A stretch of DNA of 64,000 nucleotides. Source: VGSG01 sp040756375 (GTDB taxonomy: Bacteria; Desulfobacterota; Desulfomonilia; Desulfomonilales; Desulfomonilaceae). The stretch is taken from contig JBFLZC010000029.1 in the NCBI GenBank assembly GCA_040756375.1, positions 1-64,000 of the forward strand, read 5' to 3'. The notes under the pieces were generated by a model. That model was not told the origin of the DNA, ran no database searches, and was given only the letters and a program-made list of their open reading frames with translations. This document shows positions 9,593-18,565 of the stretch, piece by piece. The translations under genes were made by a program, and so were the position numbers. The first letter of the stretch is position 1. Each line of letters starts with the position of its first letter.

Positions 9593-10160
9593 TGTTCCTC
9601 TGAATGATTGACGCGGACAGCTTCAATCCTGCGAGAGCGTCCCCGGCCTCCGAAGGCTAAGCTTATGGGGCAAGGGTCTTGTAACTGTCTTGGGTACTGG
9701 GCAGACGCACGGCCATCGTTTCGAGGGAACAGGAAAAGCGACCTTTTCATCCTGGCTGGGCCCTGAATCGGTGGTCGCCTTGTGCGGACCGCTCAATCAT
9801 CAGTTTCTGCTCTTTTGCATAGACAAGCAGGACCGGATTAGGTTCTGCACCGTCCTCCTCATCCCGGGAGGCTGCTACCATCCGCCGCTGATGCCGTCAT
9901 CTCTGCATGATCCCTCACCGGAAAGGCGTGTCGGCGGACCCCTTACGTGTGCGCATCTCTATCACAGGCCCTAGAGGTAGTCAACGGCAGCCCCTTCCCG
10001 GGATTTACGGTCTACTCTTGATGTAGGGGTAATGAGGCAAGCGAGGGATTTGACCTTCTTGACCTGCGATCGAAGTGAACACTTCTTCTTGGTATATTCC
10101 GACAACGATGGTAAGGTATCGCTCTTTTAAAAACGGCAAAGAACGCGGAGGGCTGTGATT
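9593..10160. other. Non-coding gap between secA and thi4
   Basis: This stretch of 568 bases has no frame with recognisable protein character. I looked for a thiamine (TPP) riboswitch before thi4 and for signature segments of SRP RNA, RNase P RNA and tmRNA, and found none. It should contain the promoters of both divergent genes, but no convincing -35/-10 pair was seen. Confidence 0.5.
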
Positions 10161-10940
10161 ATGAAGCTGGATGACGTCGAGATCTCCAAAGCCATCATTG
10201 TGAAGTTTTCCGATAAGCTGTTGGACTGTTTGGAATCGGATGTGATCGTGGTCGGAGGAGGACCTGCCGGTTTGACGGCAGCCTATTACCTGGCAAAAGC
10301 GAACAAGAAAGTCATCATCCTGGAGAGGAAACTTTCCATTGGAGGTGGTATGTGGGGCGGCGGGATCATGTTTAATGAAATCGTTGTCCAGCAAGAAGGA
10401 AAGGAGATCTTGGACGAATTCGGTGTACGCACTACTCCCTTTTCGAACGGCTACTACTGCGCAGATTCCATTGAGGCGGTTTCTTCTATCTGTTCAGTGG
10501 CTTGTAAAGTCGGAGTCAGGATTCTTAACCTTATCAGTATGGAAGACGTGATGCTCATCGACAACCGAGTCACAGGATTGGTGATCAACTGGACCGCGGT
10601 TGATATGGCTGGACTTCATGTTGACCCCATTACCATGAGGACCAAATACGTCGTTGACGCTTCCGGCCACGCGGCGGAAGTAGCAGCCATCATCCAGAGA
10701 AAGAGCGGTTGTTCGTTGTTGACTGAAACCGGCGGCATTGTAGGGGAGAGACCCATGTACGCGGATATGGGAGAGCGCATGATACTCGAGAACACGAAGG
10801 AGTTCTTCCCCGGAGTGTTTTCGGCAGGCATGTGCTGCAATGCGATCTTCGGTGCGCCAAGAATGGGTCCCGTCTTTGGTGGAATGCTGATGAGCGGCAA
10901 GAAGGTCGCCGACCTCATAGTGGAACGACTCAGAGATTGA
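10161..10940 (+). CDS. thi4: Thi4-type thiazole synthase, probably sulfide-dependent
   Basis: A protein of 259 residues with a Rossmann FAD/NAD site (VIVVGGGPAGLTAAYYLA) and the Thi4 signatures GGGMWGGGIMFNEIVV, VVDASGHAAEV and FGAPRMGPVFGGMLMSGKK. In yeast Thi4 a Cys gives its sulfur in a single-turnover reaction; here the matching segment reads MAGLHVDP with His (about His153), as in archaeal enzymes that use free sulfide and iron to make ADP-thiazole from NAD and glycine. The ATG at 10161 is chosen because GGAGGG (10147-10152) is 8 bases away; a GTG at 10155 would be too close. A related archaeal enzyme (ribose-1,5-bisphosphate isomerase naming) is less likely. Confidence 0.85.
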   Translation: MKLDDVEISKAIIVKFSDKLLDCLESDVIVVGGGPAGLTAAYYLAKANKKVIILERKLSIGGGMWGGGIMFNEIVVQQEGKEILDEFGVRTTPFSNGYYCADSIEAVSSICSVACKVGVRILNLISMEDVMLIDNRVTGLVINWTAVDMAGLHVDPITMRTKYVVDASGHAAEVAAIIQRKSGCSLLTETGGIVGERPMYADMGERMILENTKEFFPGVFSAGMCCNAIFGAPRMGPVFGGMLMSGKKVADLIVERLRD

Positions 10941-11155
10941 GATCCAGGCTTCCTTTCAAGGCTCTGGTGGCGAAGTGAGGACAGTAAGCGGAGACTTCGG
11001 GGAGCTTTTTTCATAATCCATATCTTCGCGGCGCCTTGCGTCATTGCAGGTTTTCTCATTGTATTGCGTCCTGCGGAACCCGCAATAGCATGTGGGCCAG
11101 GATCTCCAACTCTCGCCACATATCTCATGCCGATTATGAGCACTGAGCTTTATCC

Positions 11156-11183
11156 TTGCGTTTCCTCTAAGATTTGATATCAT
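11156..11183 (+). promoter_or_regulatory. Possible promoter of the coiled-coil lipoprotein
   Basis: TTGCGT (11156-11161) and TATCAT (11178-11183) are separated by 16 bases, and lie about 33 bases before the start codon. The match is moderate. Confidence 0.35.
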
Positions 11184-11216
11184 GTGCGTGCATCAGAACG
11201 GGTCCCGGAGGTTTCT

Positions 11217-12050
11217 ATGCTCCCTGTTCTCAGAACCGTGGGCATTGTCATTTCAGTAGTAATTTTCCTCATTGTTTCGGGCTGTACGGAAGAGACGGAA
11301 AGCCTCAAGCAAAAGATTGCCACCCTGGAAAAGCGATTGGCCAAGCAAGAGAAAGAGTTCGGAGAGCTCGCGGGCAAGGTCGCTGCTCCCAAAGACTTCA
11401 GCGTAGATCTTCGTCGGATAGAGGATGAGCAGGAACGTCTGGGTCAGACTCTAGATGGCAAGCTGGAACCAGTGAACAGCAAACTGGACGAGTTCCGGGA
11501 GTGGGCCCAGGAAGCTCAGCGGGATCGAACGCAAGTGGCCAAGAAGATGGCTGATTTGGAAGGTTCATACGCCGATTTCCGGAAAACGAACGACGGCCTG
11601 GGAAGAGAGATCGGCCATCTGAAGAAGGAATTCCTCGCGACAAACCAGAAGGTGGCGGCCAATACCAAGTCCTTGGCAGAGCTGTCCGCGGGCGTGAATA
11701 AGCTTCACAAGGAAGTGCTGGATAACAACACCAAACTCATCGAGGCGGTCAAGAAAACCATCCCCAAGGTCAAAGAAGCTGCAGTGGCGGAAACGAAAGA
11801 GGGCCTGGTCTCGTTGGAGAAGAAAATGGCAGCCATGAAGGCAGGCCTGGAAGGCGACCTCAAGACGGTTCGGGATGGACGAACAGGCCAGCCTATCCCG
11901 AGCAGCGTAGGCCCGCCACCCGGCGGGAGAGAGATTCAGCGTTTAGAGCATCGCCTCCGAGAGCTTGAAGAGATCGTCACCGCCCAGAAAGCGCTGCTCC
12001 TGGACATGGGCTCCAAGATTTTCGCTCTGGAAAAGGCATTCACGCGATAG
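11217..12050 (+). CDS. Coiled-coil lipoprotein
   Basis: A protein of 277 residues. The N-terminus is a lipoprotein signal (about 22 residues, ending LIVSGC), so it should be anchored to a membrane from the periplasmic side. Most of the rest is heptad-rich, charged helix: SLKQKIATLEKRLAKQEKEF at the start, and REIQRLEHRLRELEEIVTAQ near the end, broken by a short GQPIPSSVGPPPGG linker. No enzyme motif is seen. The ATG at 11217 follows GGAGG at 11207-11211; an in-frame GTG upstream is less likely. The role is unknown; it could be a structural or envelope-tethering protein. Confidence 0.75.
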   Translation: MLPVLRTVGIVISVVIFLIVSGCTEETESLKQKIATLEKRLAKQEKEFGELAGKVAAPKDFSVDLRRIEDEQERLGQTLDGKLEPVNSKLDEFREWAQEAQRDRTQVAKKMADLEGSYADFRKTNDGLGREIGHLKKEFLATNQKVAANTKSLAELSAGVNKLHKEVLDNNTKLIEAVKKTIPKVKEAAVAETKEGLVSLEKKMAAMKAGLEGDLKTVRDGRTGQPIPSSVGPPPGGREIQRLEHRLRELEEIVTAQKALLLDMGSKIFALEKAFTR

Positions 12051-12086
12051 AATCGGTAGTCCTTGCTGTGACTGCCGTGGAAAACC

Positions 12087-13265
12087 TCAAATCTCCTTTA
12101 TAACTTCCTTGAATCCGGCCAAGGATCCTTCAACGGTCTCGTCCGACACGCAGTACGCAATCCTGAAGTGCCCCGGAGATCCAAATCCGCTCCCAGGAAC
12201 GGTCAGTATTAGCTTCTTCTGCAAGTGCGCCACAAACCGCACATCGTCTTCGATGGGCGAGCGAGGGAAAAGGTAGAAAGCTCCTTCAGGTTTTACGCAC
12301 TCATATCCGAAAGACGTGAGGGAGTCGTACAGCCTATCTCTGCGCCGCTTGTACACGTTCACGTCTACGACACTTCTCAAGACGTTCTTCACAGCACGCT
12401 GCATGAGCCCGGGAGCATTCACAAACCCCAGGATACGATTGCACAGCACAAGGCCGTTCATGACTTCCTCGCCTCGCTCCATCGTGGGGCTCAGCGCGAT
12501 ATACCCCAGCCGCTCACCGGGAAGGGAGAGATCCTTTGAAAATGACGTTACCACCACACTGTTGGGGTAAGCCTGAAGGATGCTGGGAACCTGTACACCG
12601 TCGTACGTGATCCCTCGGTACGGCTCATCGGAAATCAGCACTATTGGCCGACCGATTTCCGCGCTCTTTTTAGTGAGAAGCTCGCTCAGACCTCGGATCT
12701 CCGCCTTGCCGTAGACTTTTCCCGTCGGGTTGTTGGGCGTATTGATCAATACCGCGGCGGTCTTGGGATTGATTGCCTCGGCTATGGCATCAAGATCCAA
12801 CGAAAAATCGGGTCGCGTTGAAACCAAGACCGCTTTGCCCCCGTGGTTGTCCACGTAAAAGACGTATTCCACGAAGAAGGGCTTGAGGCAGATTACCTCG
12901 TCTCCGGGATTCAGGATCGTCTTGAGCGTCACGTTGATGGCGCCGCCCGCGCCCACGGTCATCACGATCCAGTTTTCGTCGAGAGGCACGTCTTCATCTT
13001 CGCGAATCTTTTTCGCAACAGCGGCCCGCACATCAGCATAGCCCGCGTTGGCCATGTACGCGTGAACGCCAGGTGTCTGGTCTTGCGCAGCTTTGATGAT
13101 GGCGTCCCTTACTGCGGGAGGGGGTTCAAGGTTAGGATTGCCCAAACTGAAATCAAAGACGTTCCCGGCGCCGTGAATCTGCTTGAGACGTGCGCCTTCT
13201 TCGAACATCTTCCTGATCCAGGAAGCCTTCTGAATGAATTCCTCTATCTTCTGTGAGAGCGGCAT
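12087..13265 (-). CDS. Class I/II PLP-dependent aminotransferase (aspartate-type)
   Basis: A fold-type I aminotransferase of 392 residues. FSLGNPNLEPPPAV near the N-terminus, INTPNNPTGKVYG (substrate and PLP contacts), ISDEPYRGITYDG, and the Schiff-base lysine in VTSFSKDLSLPGERLGYIA are all present. FRIAYCVSD near the C-terminus gives the carboxylate-binding Arg. This group includes aspartate, tyrosine and alanine transaminases; the substrate cannot be fixed from sequence. The ATG at 13265 is favoured because GGGAGGT lies just before it; the frame runs 11 codons further upstream. Convergent with the lipoprotein gene. Confidence 0.85.
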   Translation of the reverse strand: MPLSQKIEEFIQKASWIRKMFEEGARLKQIHGAGNVFDFSLGNPNLEPPPAVRDAIIKAAQDQTPGVHAYMANAGYADVRAAVAKKIREDEDVPLDENWIVMTVGAGGAINVTLKTILNPGDEVICLKPFFVEYVFYVDNHGGKAVLVSTRPDFSLDLDAIAEAINPKTAAVLINTPNNPTGKVYGKAEIRGLSELLTKKSAEIGRPIVLISDEPYRGITYDGVQVPSILQAYPNSVVVTSFSKDLSLPGERLGYIALSPTMERGEEVMNGLVLCNRILGFVNAPGLMQRAVKNVLRSVVDVNVYKRRRDRLYDSLTSFGYECVKPEGAFYLFPRSPIEDDVRFVAHLQKKLILTVPGSGFGSPGHFRIAYCVSDETVEGSLAGFKEVIKEI

Positions 13266-13453
13266 TCGGCATACCTCCCGGTAAGAAAAAAAGTACAAAC
13301 GAAAGCCCGGCCTTCAAAGATTGCATCCAGGTGAATCGCCGGGCTCTCGACCTTGCATCAGCCCTGTTATTTCAGGGATGGACAAGTGTAGCACACTTCA
13401 AAACGGCATGTCAAACCTATTCTTTTGCTACCTCGCGCTCAAATGTCGCGTCC

Positions 13454-13483
13454 TTGCCCCACGTCTTTCACCTGTGCTATAAT
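13454..13483 (+). promoter_or_regulatory. Promoter of the TPR gene
   Basis: TTGCCC (13454-13459), 18 bases, then a perfect TATAAT (13478-13483). The start codon at 13639 leaves a leader of about 150 bases. The same region must also hold the promoter of the divergent aminotransferase. Confidence 0.55.
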
Positions 13484-13638
13484 AAATTCATAAATAGGTC
13501 CGGAACTCTTGGAGATTCTCCTGTTGGCAGGTTTTGAGCTCTTGCGCTTGCCTTCAGATCGATTCTTGTGAGAAATTAAGAGAGATTCCGCAAATCGCAT
13601 CCCTAACCCGATGCAAGTCTCTTCAAAAAGGGGCGATA

Positions 13639-14181
13639 ATGCGCCGTAGGACCTTTGAGTTAGCTCTTGCCCTTTTGGTCGCGGGTGCGTGCATAGCCCC
13701 ATCCCAAGCCTTTGCCGAGGTGCCGAACTCGTTCGATCGGGGATTCAAGGCTGCGCGTTCGGGCCATCTGGAAGAGGCCATCCTGCATTGGTCCGCGGCG
13801 ATCCAGCGAGAGCCCAAATGCTATGCCGCGTATGTGAACCGAGGAACAGCCTACCTGAAGACCGGCCACGTGCTGAGAGGAATCCGAGACTGGCACACTG
13901 CTCAGAAGTACTCGCCGATCTTCGCTTACGGGCTCTACACCGAGGACTTTATCAATAAAGCGCCCGGTGACACGGGCATGCTGACGTACGCCAAATCCCT
14001 CGAAATAGACCCGGATCATATGCCTTCAGTGGCCATGATCGGGGTAGCGTATCTGGATTTCGGCCGCACACAAATGGCCGCGGATTTGTATCGCATGTCT
14101 CTGGAACTCACCAAGAACCCTCTGCTCAAGAATTACCTGGATCACTGGATGAAATCAGTAGAAGACGGGGCGGGCGAGTAG
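13639..14181 (+). CDS. Exported TPR-repeat protein
   Basis: A protein of 180 residues with a signal peptide (about 1-27, basic start, hydrophobic core, cleavage after QAFA) and then tetratricopeptide-like helical repeats: DRGFKAARSGHLEEAILHWS, CYAAYVNRGTAYLKTGHVLR and MPSVAMIGVAYLDFGRTQMA. It should be a periplasmic protein-interaction module. The ATG at 13639 follows AGGGGCG. Its last codons and downstream flank have a diverged second copy at about 18675-18786, so this end was duplicated or moved at some time. Nothing indicates the partner. Confidence 0.75.
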   Translation: MRRRTFELALALLVAGACIAPSQAFAEVPNSFDRGFKAARSGHLEEAILHWSAAIQREPKCYAAYVNRGTAYLKTGHVLRGIRDWHTAQKYSPIFAYGLYTEDFINKAPGDTGMLTYAKSLEIDPDHMPSVAMIGVAYLDFGRTQMAADLYRMSLELTKNPLLKNYLDHWMKSVEDGAGE

Positions 14182-14230
14182 ATCGGCCGCGAGCCTCACT
14201 TGCGCTAACGGGGGCTTTGTCCGGCCATGT
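14164..14230. repeat. Segment with a diverged copy at 18675-18786
   Basis: GGGCGGGCGAGTAGATCG, GCGAGC, and TTTGTCCGGCCATGTCATTG here correspond, in the same order, to GGGACGGGCGAGTAGATCG, GCGAGC and TTCGTCCGGACATGTCATTG at 18675-18786. The 3' end of the TPR gene plus its flank is therefore present twice, on both sides of the ankyrin/RAYT block. Confidence 0.6.
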
Positions 14231-14325
14231 CATTGCGCAAACGCTCGTATAAAAGAAGGGGCCGATCTCTATGAATATCGGGTAGATATCCGCTTGAGTT
14301 TACATAATTCCCCACCGAGTTGTAA

Positions 14326-14541
14326 GCCCCTCTTTTCATTCCTGGTTGTGCAGGCCGATCCCAATACGTGGACGTGGAGCACAGAATCCGCGCCAAATCC
14401 GGTGATTGGAAGTGGATTCTCACCAGGGGAAAGGTCGTGGAGCGCGATGATCGCAATCATCCTGTGCGCGTTGTGGGCACCATACTGGATATTGCGGAGC
14501 ACTCACTATTGACATTAAGGCCGGGTCCGGTCGTAAAATAG
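14326..14541 (+). pseudogene. Remnant of a PAS/PAC sensor protein
   Basis: This frame has no start codon. After a few unrelated residues it reads YVDVEHRIRAKSGDWKWI, then LTRGKVVERD and VRVVGTILDIAEH, before a stop at 14539-14541. This is the second half of a PAS_3/PAC fold, as found in multi-PAS histidine kinases and diguanylate cyclases. No kinase or GGDEF module follows, and the preceding sequence is broken by stops. It is a decayed fragment of a signalling gene in a gap of nearly 800 bases (14182-14966). Confidence 0.65.
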
Positions 14542-14570
14542 TCGAACATGGGGAAGCGAGTCCCTGGCTT

Positions 14571-14623
14571 CCACCTCCTCTCCCCTGGTGGGAGAGGGAG
14601 GGGAGAGGGGGCGCTGGAGGGTG
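14571..14623. repeat. Family C purine/pyrimidine-rich palindrome
   Basis: The core CCTCTCCCCTGGTGGGAGAG is followed by GGAGGGGAGAGGG. A related block lies at 20327-20436. Apart from this and the PAS remnant, the 14182-14966 gap shows nothing. Confidence 0.6.
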
Positions 14624-14966
14624 ATATCTAGCCGAACTTATTAGCCGATGCCGGGTCCAGGAAGCTATCCCAAAAAACTGCGGAGTTTTCCTGCTCCTGG
14701 CCGACGCGCCTTTCAATTGAGAAAACCAGCGAATATTCCAACCTGACCGCAGTGCGGACAATTAATAACCACCTGAATGATAGAGACGGATCCCTCTCGT
14801 TATGCTCCTGCGCAAAGGAGGAGGATATGGATCAGTGCCTTACGAGAAAACATTCGGGTTCATTTGGCTGTTCGCTGCGCGTGCTTCCTGTCGTTGTCTC
14901 GGAGAGCCAAACCACAAGATCAAGACGATTCCCGGTCTTTTGAGGAAAGGAGTAGGAGAAATACGC

Positions 14967-15293
14967 ATGGCAAAAAACGAGGAACAACAAGAGCAGCAAC
15001 AGGCGCTGCAGAAGAGGGTCGCACTCAAAGAGGACAGCTACTACGCCAACTGCACCATGGTTGAGATGACCCCATTTGACTTAGCTATTCTATTCGGCAA
15101 ATTGCGCCCGATCACAGACGCCAACGGTCAGAACTCGGTGGTCGAGATGTACGAGCGGCAGGTTTATCTGTCTCATATACAAGCAAGAGCCCTCTATGAA
15201 GGCCTTGGCAGGAGCCTCGGCTCATTGAGTCGGATGGCCCGGCAATCCGAGGCCCAAAAACCCGAGTCGAAAGGGATTGCAGAGAAAGATTGA
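14967..15293 (+). CDS. DUF3467 family protein
   Basis: A small protein of 108 residues. After a Gln/Glu-rich N-terminus, the central segment YYANCTMVEMTPFDLAILFG, followed by a linker and VYLSHIQARALYEGLGRSLG, fits the DUF3467 pattern (YANxxxVxxTxxDFxLxFG ... SpxxAkxLxxAL). The biochemical function of this family is not known; members are cytoplasmic and widespread. The ATG at 14967 is chosen because of AGGAAAGGAGTAGGAGAAA just upstream; the frame extends further but without family similarity. Preceded by a gap with decayed sequence. Confidence 0.75.
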   Translation: MAKNEEQQEQQQALQKRVALKEDSYYANCTMVEMTPFDLAILFGKLRPITDANGQNSVVEMYERQVYLSHIQARALYEGLGRSLGSLSRMARQSEAQKPESKGIAEKD

Positions 15294-15453
15294 CCGCAGG
15301 GGCCACGGATAGGAACACGCACCGAAAGGAACGCAGAAAACGGGGAAAAGGAAAAGGCCTTTTCTGTTCAGACAATGCAAGAGTTCTTTCTACGCGAGCT
15401 TTGCGCCCTCTGCAGTGAATCCTTCTCTGCGACTTTACATTGAGGTACTCCTC

Positions 15454-16635
15454 ATGAAAACTCCATGCATTTTCAAAATCTTGAACCCATGTCTGCCTAT
15501 GGTTGTGGTTTTAGCTTTGTCCCTGCTTCTATTCGGGGGCCTAAACGCGCCTGCCGCCGCGACTGATAAGCCCGCCGTCAAGGCGTTGCCAAGACCTCCC
15601 CTTTCTACCCCACTGGAACGGGCAGCTTTTGAAGGGAACATGGCCCGAGTCAGAAGAATTATTGATGAAGGATCAGACGTCAGCTCAAAGGGGGCAGCCT
15701 TGATGCAGGCTGCAGCCCGCGGTGATACCGATGTCACGAAACTGCTGATTGAAAAGGGAGCCAGCGTGCAAGAGAAAGACTATGATGCCCGCACTGCATT
15801 GATGCTTGCTTCAGAGAACAGTCACTTGCCGGTTGTCCGAATCCTGTTAGACAAGAACGCTGACGTAAATGCCCAGGATAAGAATGGTAATACGGCCCTC
15901 AAGGTCGCCGTTGACAACGGCAAGATCGAACTCGTGCAAATGCTACTGGACCACGGCGCTGATCCCAATCTAGGACTGAACGACGGCTCTACTCCGCTGA
16001 TGTGGGCGGTCGTTTCCGACCAAGTCGGAATTATGAGAGTGCTGGTGGACAGGGGCGCTCAGGTCAATGCAAAGGCTAAGGATGGTTCCACAGCGCTTAT
16101 CTGGGCGGCCATAATGGGACACAATGAGGCAATGAAACTGTTAAGAGCCAGGGCAGCTGCGGAGAATTTGGCTGTCGCAGCCATTCTCGGTGACAAAGAA
16201 AGAGTTGAACAGTTCCTTGAGAACGGTGTTGACGTTAATGCCCAAGACGGCCACGGATGGACTGCGCTGATGAACGCGGTCCAAAAAGGCCACGCTGGGG
16301 TGGCGGAACTTCTCGTGGAGAGAGGGGCCGATGTCAACTTGAAGCGGAAAGACGGCTCTACAGCCTTAATTGACGCAGTCGAGAGAGGCGATCTTGGCAT
16401 GGTGAATTTTCTAGTGAGCGCCGGCGCTGATGTAAATGCAGCGGAACAGAATGGCCGGACTACGTTAATGATAGCCGTCGAGTCTGATCAAAACGGAATC
16501 GTGAAAGCCCTTTTAGACCGGCGTGCCGACGTTACTGCGAGAGACCGAAATGGCCGGACAGCGCTTGATCACGCTAAGAAACTTGGCCACAAGGGAATCG
16601 CCGCATTGCTGCAGGAATATGGCGCCAAGGAATAG
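15454..16635 (+). CDS. Exported ankyrin-repeat protein
   Basis: A protein of 393 residues. A hydrophobic signal segment (about 14-38, VVVLALSLLLFGG) is followed by about ten ankyrin repeats of 33 residues, with motifs such as DGSTPLMWAVVSDQVGIMRV, LLDHGADPNLG, HGWTALMNAVQKGHAGVAEL and GRTALDHAKKLGHKGIAALL. One repeat pair is irregular around residues 230-250 (RARAAAENLAVAAI). Ankyrin stacks bind proteins; secreted ones occur in many bacteria. The ATG at 15454 follows GAGG at 15442-15445. No enzymatic domain is present. Confidence 0.85.
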   Translation: MKTPCIFKILNPCLPMVVVLALSLLLFGGLNAPAAATDKPAVKALPRPPLSTPLERAAFEGNMARVRRIIDEGSDVSSKGAALMQAAARGDTDVTKLLIEKGASVQEKDYDARTALMLASENSHLPVVRILLDKNADVNAQDKNGNTALKVAVDNGKIELVQMLLDHGADPNLGLNDGSTPLMWAVVSDQVGIMRVLVDRGAQVNAKAKDGSTALIWAAIMGHNEAMKLLRARAAAENLAVAAILGDKERVEQFLENGVDVNAQDGHGWTALMNAVQKGHAGVAELLVERGADVNLKRKDGSTALIDAVERGDLGMVNFLVSAGADVNAAEQNGRTTLMIAVESDQNGIVKALLDRRADVTARDRNGRTALDHAKKLGHKGIAALLQEYGAKE

Positions 16636-16675
16636 AACGAGGAAAACTGGAAGTCGTTTCGCCGGAGGAGACTCT

Positions 16676-17401
16676 ATGAGATGCATGTACAGATTGGTGA
16701 TTGCGATGATGGCGGCGGGACTTCTCTTTCCACCGATTCCCGGAGTTGCGGACTTTGGACCGATGGACATGCTCATAGGCGGTGGGGCTGCAGCGCCCAA
16801 GTCATCGCATGTGAGCATTAGATTGGAATCGCAGGAAGTAACAATTCACTTGCGTAAGGACACTTACACGGTTGACGCCATTTTCCAGTTCTTCAACACA
16901 GAAGAAACTACGACGGAATGGATCGGTTTTCCGAAACAAACAGCAACAAGGGGAGTCCCGCGCTCTCGTGCGAACTTCATTCGGTTCAATACTTGGGTTA
17001 ACGGGCGAGAGGTAGGGTTCTCGGAGGAGCCCGACTTTAAAAGCCATTCCGGAGTAGAGCAACGCAAATGGCTCGTTCATCAAATTACATTTCCTGGCCA
17101 TACGAGGACGATAATTCGAGTCAGCTACAAGGCTTCTTACAACTTTTTCGGCCCTAGGCCAAACGCCTATTATATCTACGGCACCGGTTCTTATTGGAAG
17201 GACAACATCGGGAAGGCCGTCTTCATTATAGACAGCAGCTATGTGGGCGGGACAAAATATACAGACACTCATTTTCCGTCGAAACTTGGGGGCAGGCGGA
17301 TCTCAGAAAACCTGGTGATGTACGAAATAGGGGACTTCAAGCCGGATCCTGAGGCAGTATTGCGCGTTTTGGTCTTACCCCGTCCGCCGTCAAGAAAGTG
17401 A
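16676..17401 (+). CDS. Exported protein of unknown function, DUF4424-like
   Basis: A protein of 241 residues with a signal peptide (about 1-25: MRCMYRLVIAMMAAGLLF...). The mature part begins MDMLIGGGAAAPKSSHVSIR and then ESQEVTIHLRKDTYTVDAIF, FFNTEETTTEWIGFP, and later GHTRTIIRVSYKASYNFFG. A stretch of beta-strands with an early GGG...V.I..E.V.I pattern resembles DUF4424 proteins, but I cannot confirm this by eye. The ATG at 16676 follows GGAGGAG. It starts 40 bases after the ankyrin gene and may be cotranscribed with it. Confidence 0.65.
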   Translation: MRCMYRLVIAMMAAGLLFPPIPGVADFGPMDMLIGGGAAAPKSSHVSIRLESQEVTIHLRKDTYTVDAIFQFFNTEETTTEWIGFPKQTATRGVPRSRANFIRFNTWVNGREVGFSEEPDFKSHSGVEQRKWLVHQITFPGHTRTIIRVSYKASYNFFGPRPNAYYIYGTGSYWKDNIGKAVFIIDSSYVGGTKYTDTHFPSKLGGRRISENLVMYEIGDFKPDPEAVLRVLVLPRPPSRK

Positions 17402-17502
17402 CATGAACCGGTAGGAAGACATACAGAGCGGAATGACGGCATACTGCCGCATCGCTTGTCAATCGAGAGAAATTTGCTGTTCCATAAGGGTTTAGTGGTC
17501 TG

Positions 17503-17582
17503 AAAAGGGGTCATGAAAAGAAAAGGGGTCAGGTCTGCTCTTGTGAAAAGCAAAAGGACAAAAGGGGTCAGGTCTGCTCTTG
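17503..17582. repeat. Left flanking repeats of the RAYT element
   Basis: AAAAGGGGTCA begins at 17503, and the longer unit AAAAGGGGTCAGGTCTGCTC followed by TTG occurs at 17521-17543 and 17560-17582. The same motif in reverse complement is found at 18566-18662 on the other side of the transposase. The second long copy overlaps the 3' end of the transposase gene. Confidence 0.8.
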
Positions 17583-18548
17583 GCTCATGTGGAGTTGCCG
17601 CTTGATGGCCTCCACGCGTCTTTTCAGCCTTTTGTCTGCCCGGATCTCATGCTCCACACGAGAAACCACGCTGCTCACGCTGCTATAGTTGCCCAGCTCA
17701 AAGGCCTTCCCTATGGTCGCAAGGGTCTCTCCGGAGAGACGCCTGGCAAGATAGATGGCTACGTTTCTGGCCTGGTTGTTCATGCCCCTGCGACTCAGCA
17801 ACAACCGGCTTAGATCTATCTCATAGTTGGAACAAACCGCCGATTTTATGGCCTCCAGACCTGGGGCCAGCTGCCGCGACTCGGGGACCTCCTGATGATC
17901 TCTCAGGTTGTGAAACTTCGCCTTTACCCAATCAATAAAGCCTTCTGACCCCAGGATGGATGGGAGATTTTTTCGAGAAAAAAAACCGGCGAGTTCATCT
18001 GATTCCGCTTCTGCCATGAACTCCCGGTAAGCCGCGGCCTGCTTGGCCTTGTCCTCAACGAGCATGGAGAGGACAAACTCACTGTGCAGCCAACTCCATC
18101 TCCGTGACCCAAAGAGATAACCCTTGTGGCTACTCCATGCGTATCTGTCCAGCCTGCTCGCCAGGCCCGCCCGCAATGGGTTGCGATGGATATACCTGAG
18201 CAACTCCAATAGATAAGTGTCCGCGTCCACCAGGATGGCCTTGTAACGTCCCCGGAACAGAGAGCCGTCGAAATTGTGGTTCCGATTGAAGCGCTGAGTG
18301 TATACCCCATCCACATGTCTCATGAACCGCGAAAGATTCGCGCCAGGGGTCTGGACCAACAGGTGGTAGTGGTTCGGCATCAGGCAGAAGGCCGCAATCC
18401 GAACATTCCACATCACGGAGCCTTGCCCCAGAAGTTCCACGAAGCGCAGATAATCATCTTGATCCCGGAAGATCGCTTCCCGGCGTCTGCCCCGGTTCAT
18501 GACGTGGTACCACGCGTCCGGATATTCGATGCGTAAAGGCCGTGACAT
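17568..18548 (-). CDS. REP-associated tyrosine transposase (RAYT, Y1_Tnp) with DnaA-like C-terminal domain
   Basis: A 326-residue protein. The N-terminal half is an HUH single-strand nuclease: MSRPLRIEYPDAWYHVMNRG, the metal-binding HxH in CLMPNHYHLLVQ, and the nucleophile Tyr in LLELLRYIHRNPLRAGL. The C-terminal part contains RNVAIYLARRLSGETLATIG followed by SSVSSVVSRVEHEI, which resembles the DnaA domain IV helix-turn-helix. RAYTs process REP palindromes at chromosomal sites. The last codons (SQEQT, stop) are contributed by the flanking repeat. Repeats of the same family flank the gene on both sides, in opposite orientation, so gene plus repeats form one unit. Confidence 0.9.
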   Translation of the reverse strand: MSRPLRIEYPDAWYHVMNRGRRREAIFRDQDDYLRFVELLGQGSVMWNVRIAAFCLMPNHYHLLVQTPGANLSRFMRHVDGVYTQRFNRNHNFDGSLFRGRYKAILVDADTYLLELLRYIHRNPLRAGLASRLDRYAWSSHKGYLFGSRRWSWLHSEFVLSMLVEDKAKQAAAYREFMAEAESDELAGFFSRKNLPSILGSEGFIDWVKAKFHNLRDHQEVPESRQLAPGLEAIKSAVCSNYEIDLSRLLLSRRGMNNQARNVAIYLARRLSGETLATIGKAFELGNYSSVSSVVSRVEHEIRADKRLKRRVEAIKRQLHMSQEQT

Positions 18549-18565
18549 AGCAGAACCTTATCGCT

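Noticed and set aside
7661..9607. Two open frames of more than 300 codons opposite to secA
   Set aside because: Shadows produced by the codon use of secA; no recognisable protein features.
9690..9974. 94-codon frame between secA and thi4
   Set aside because: No ribosome site, no family pattern, irregular composition.
9593..10160. Thiamine riboswitch before thi4
   Set aside because: The CTGAGA and conserved P3/P4 segments of the THI element are not present.
10971..11010. Terminator after thi4
   Set aside because: Only a 6-bp stem with a long loop before GGGAGCTTTTTTC; too weak to call.
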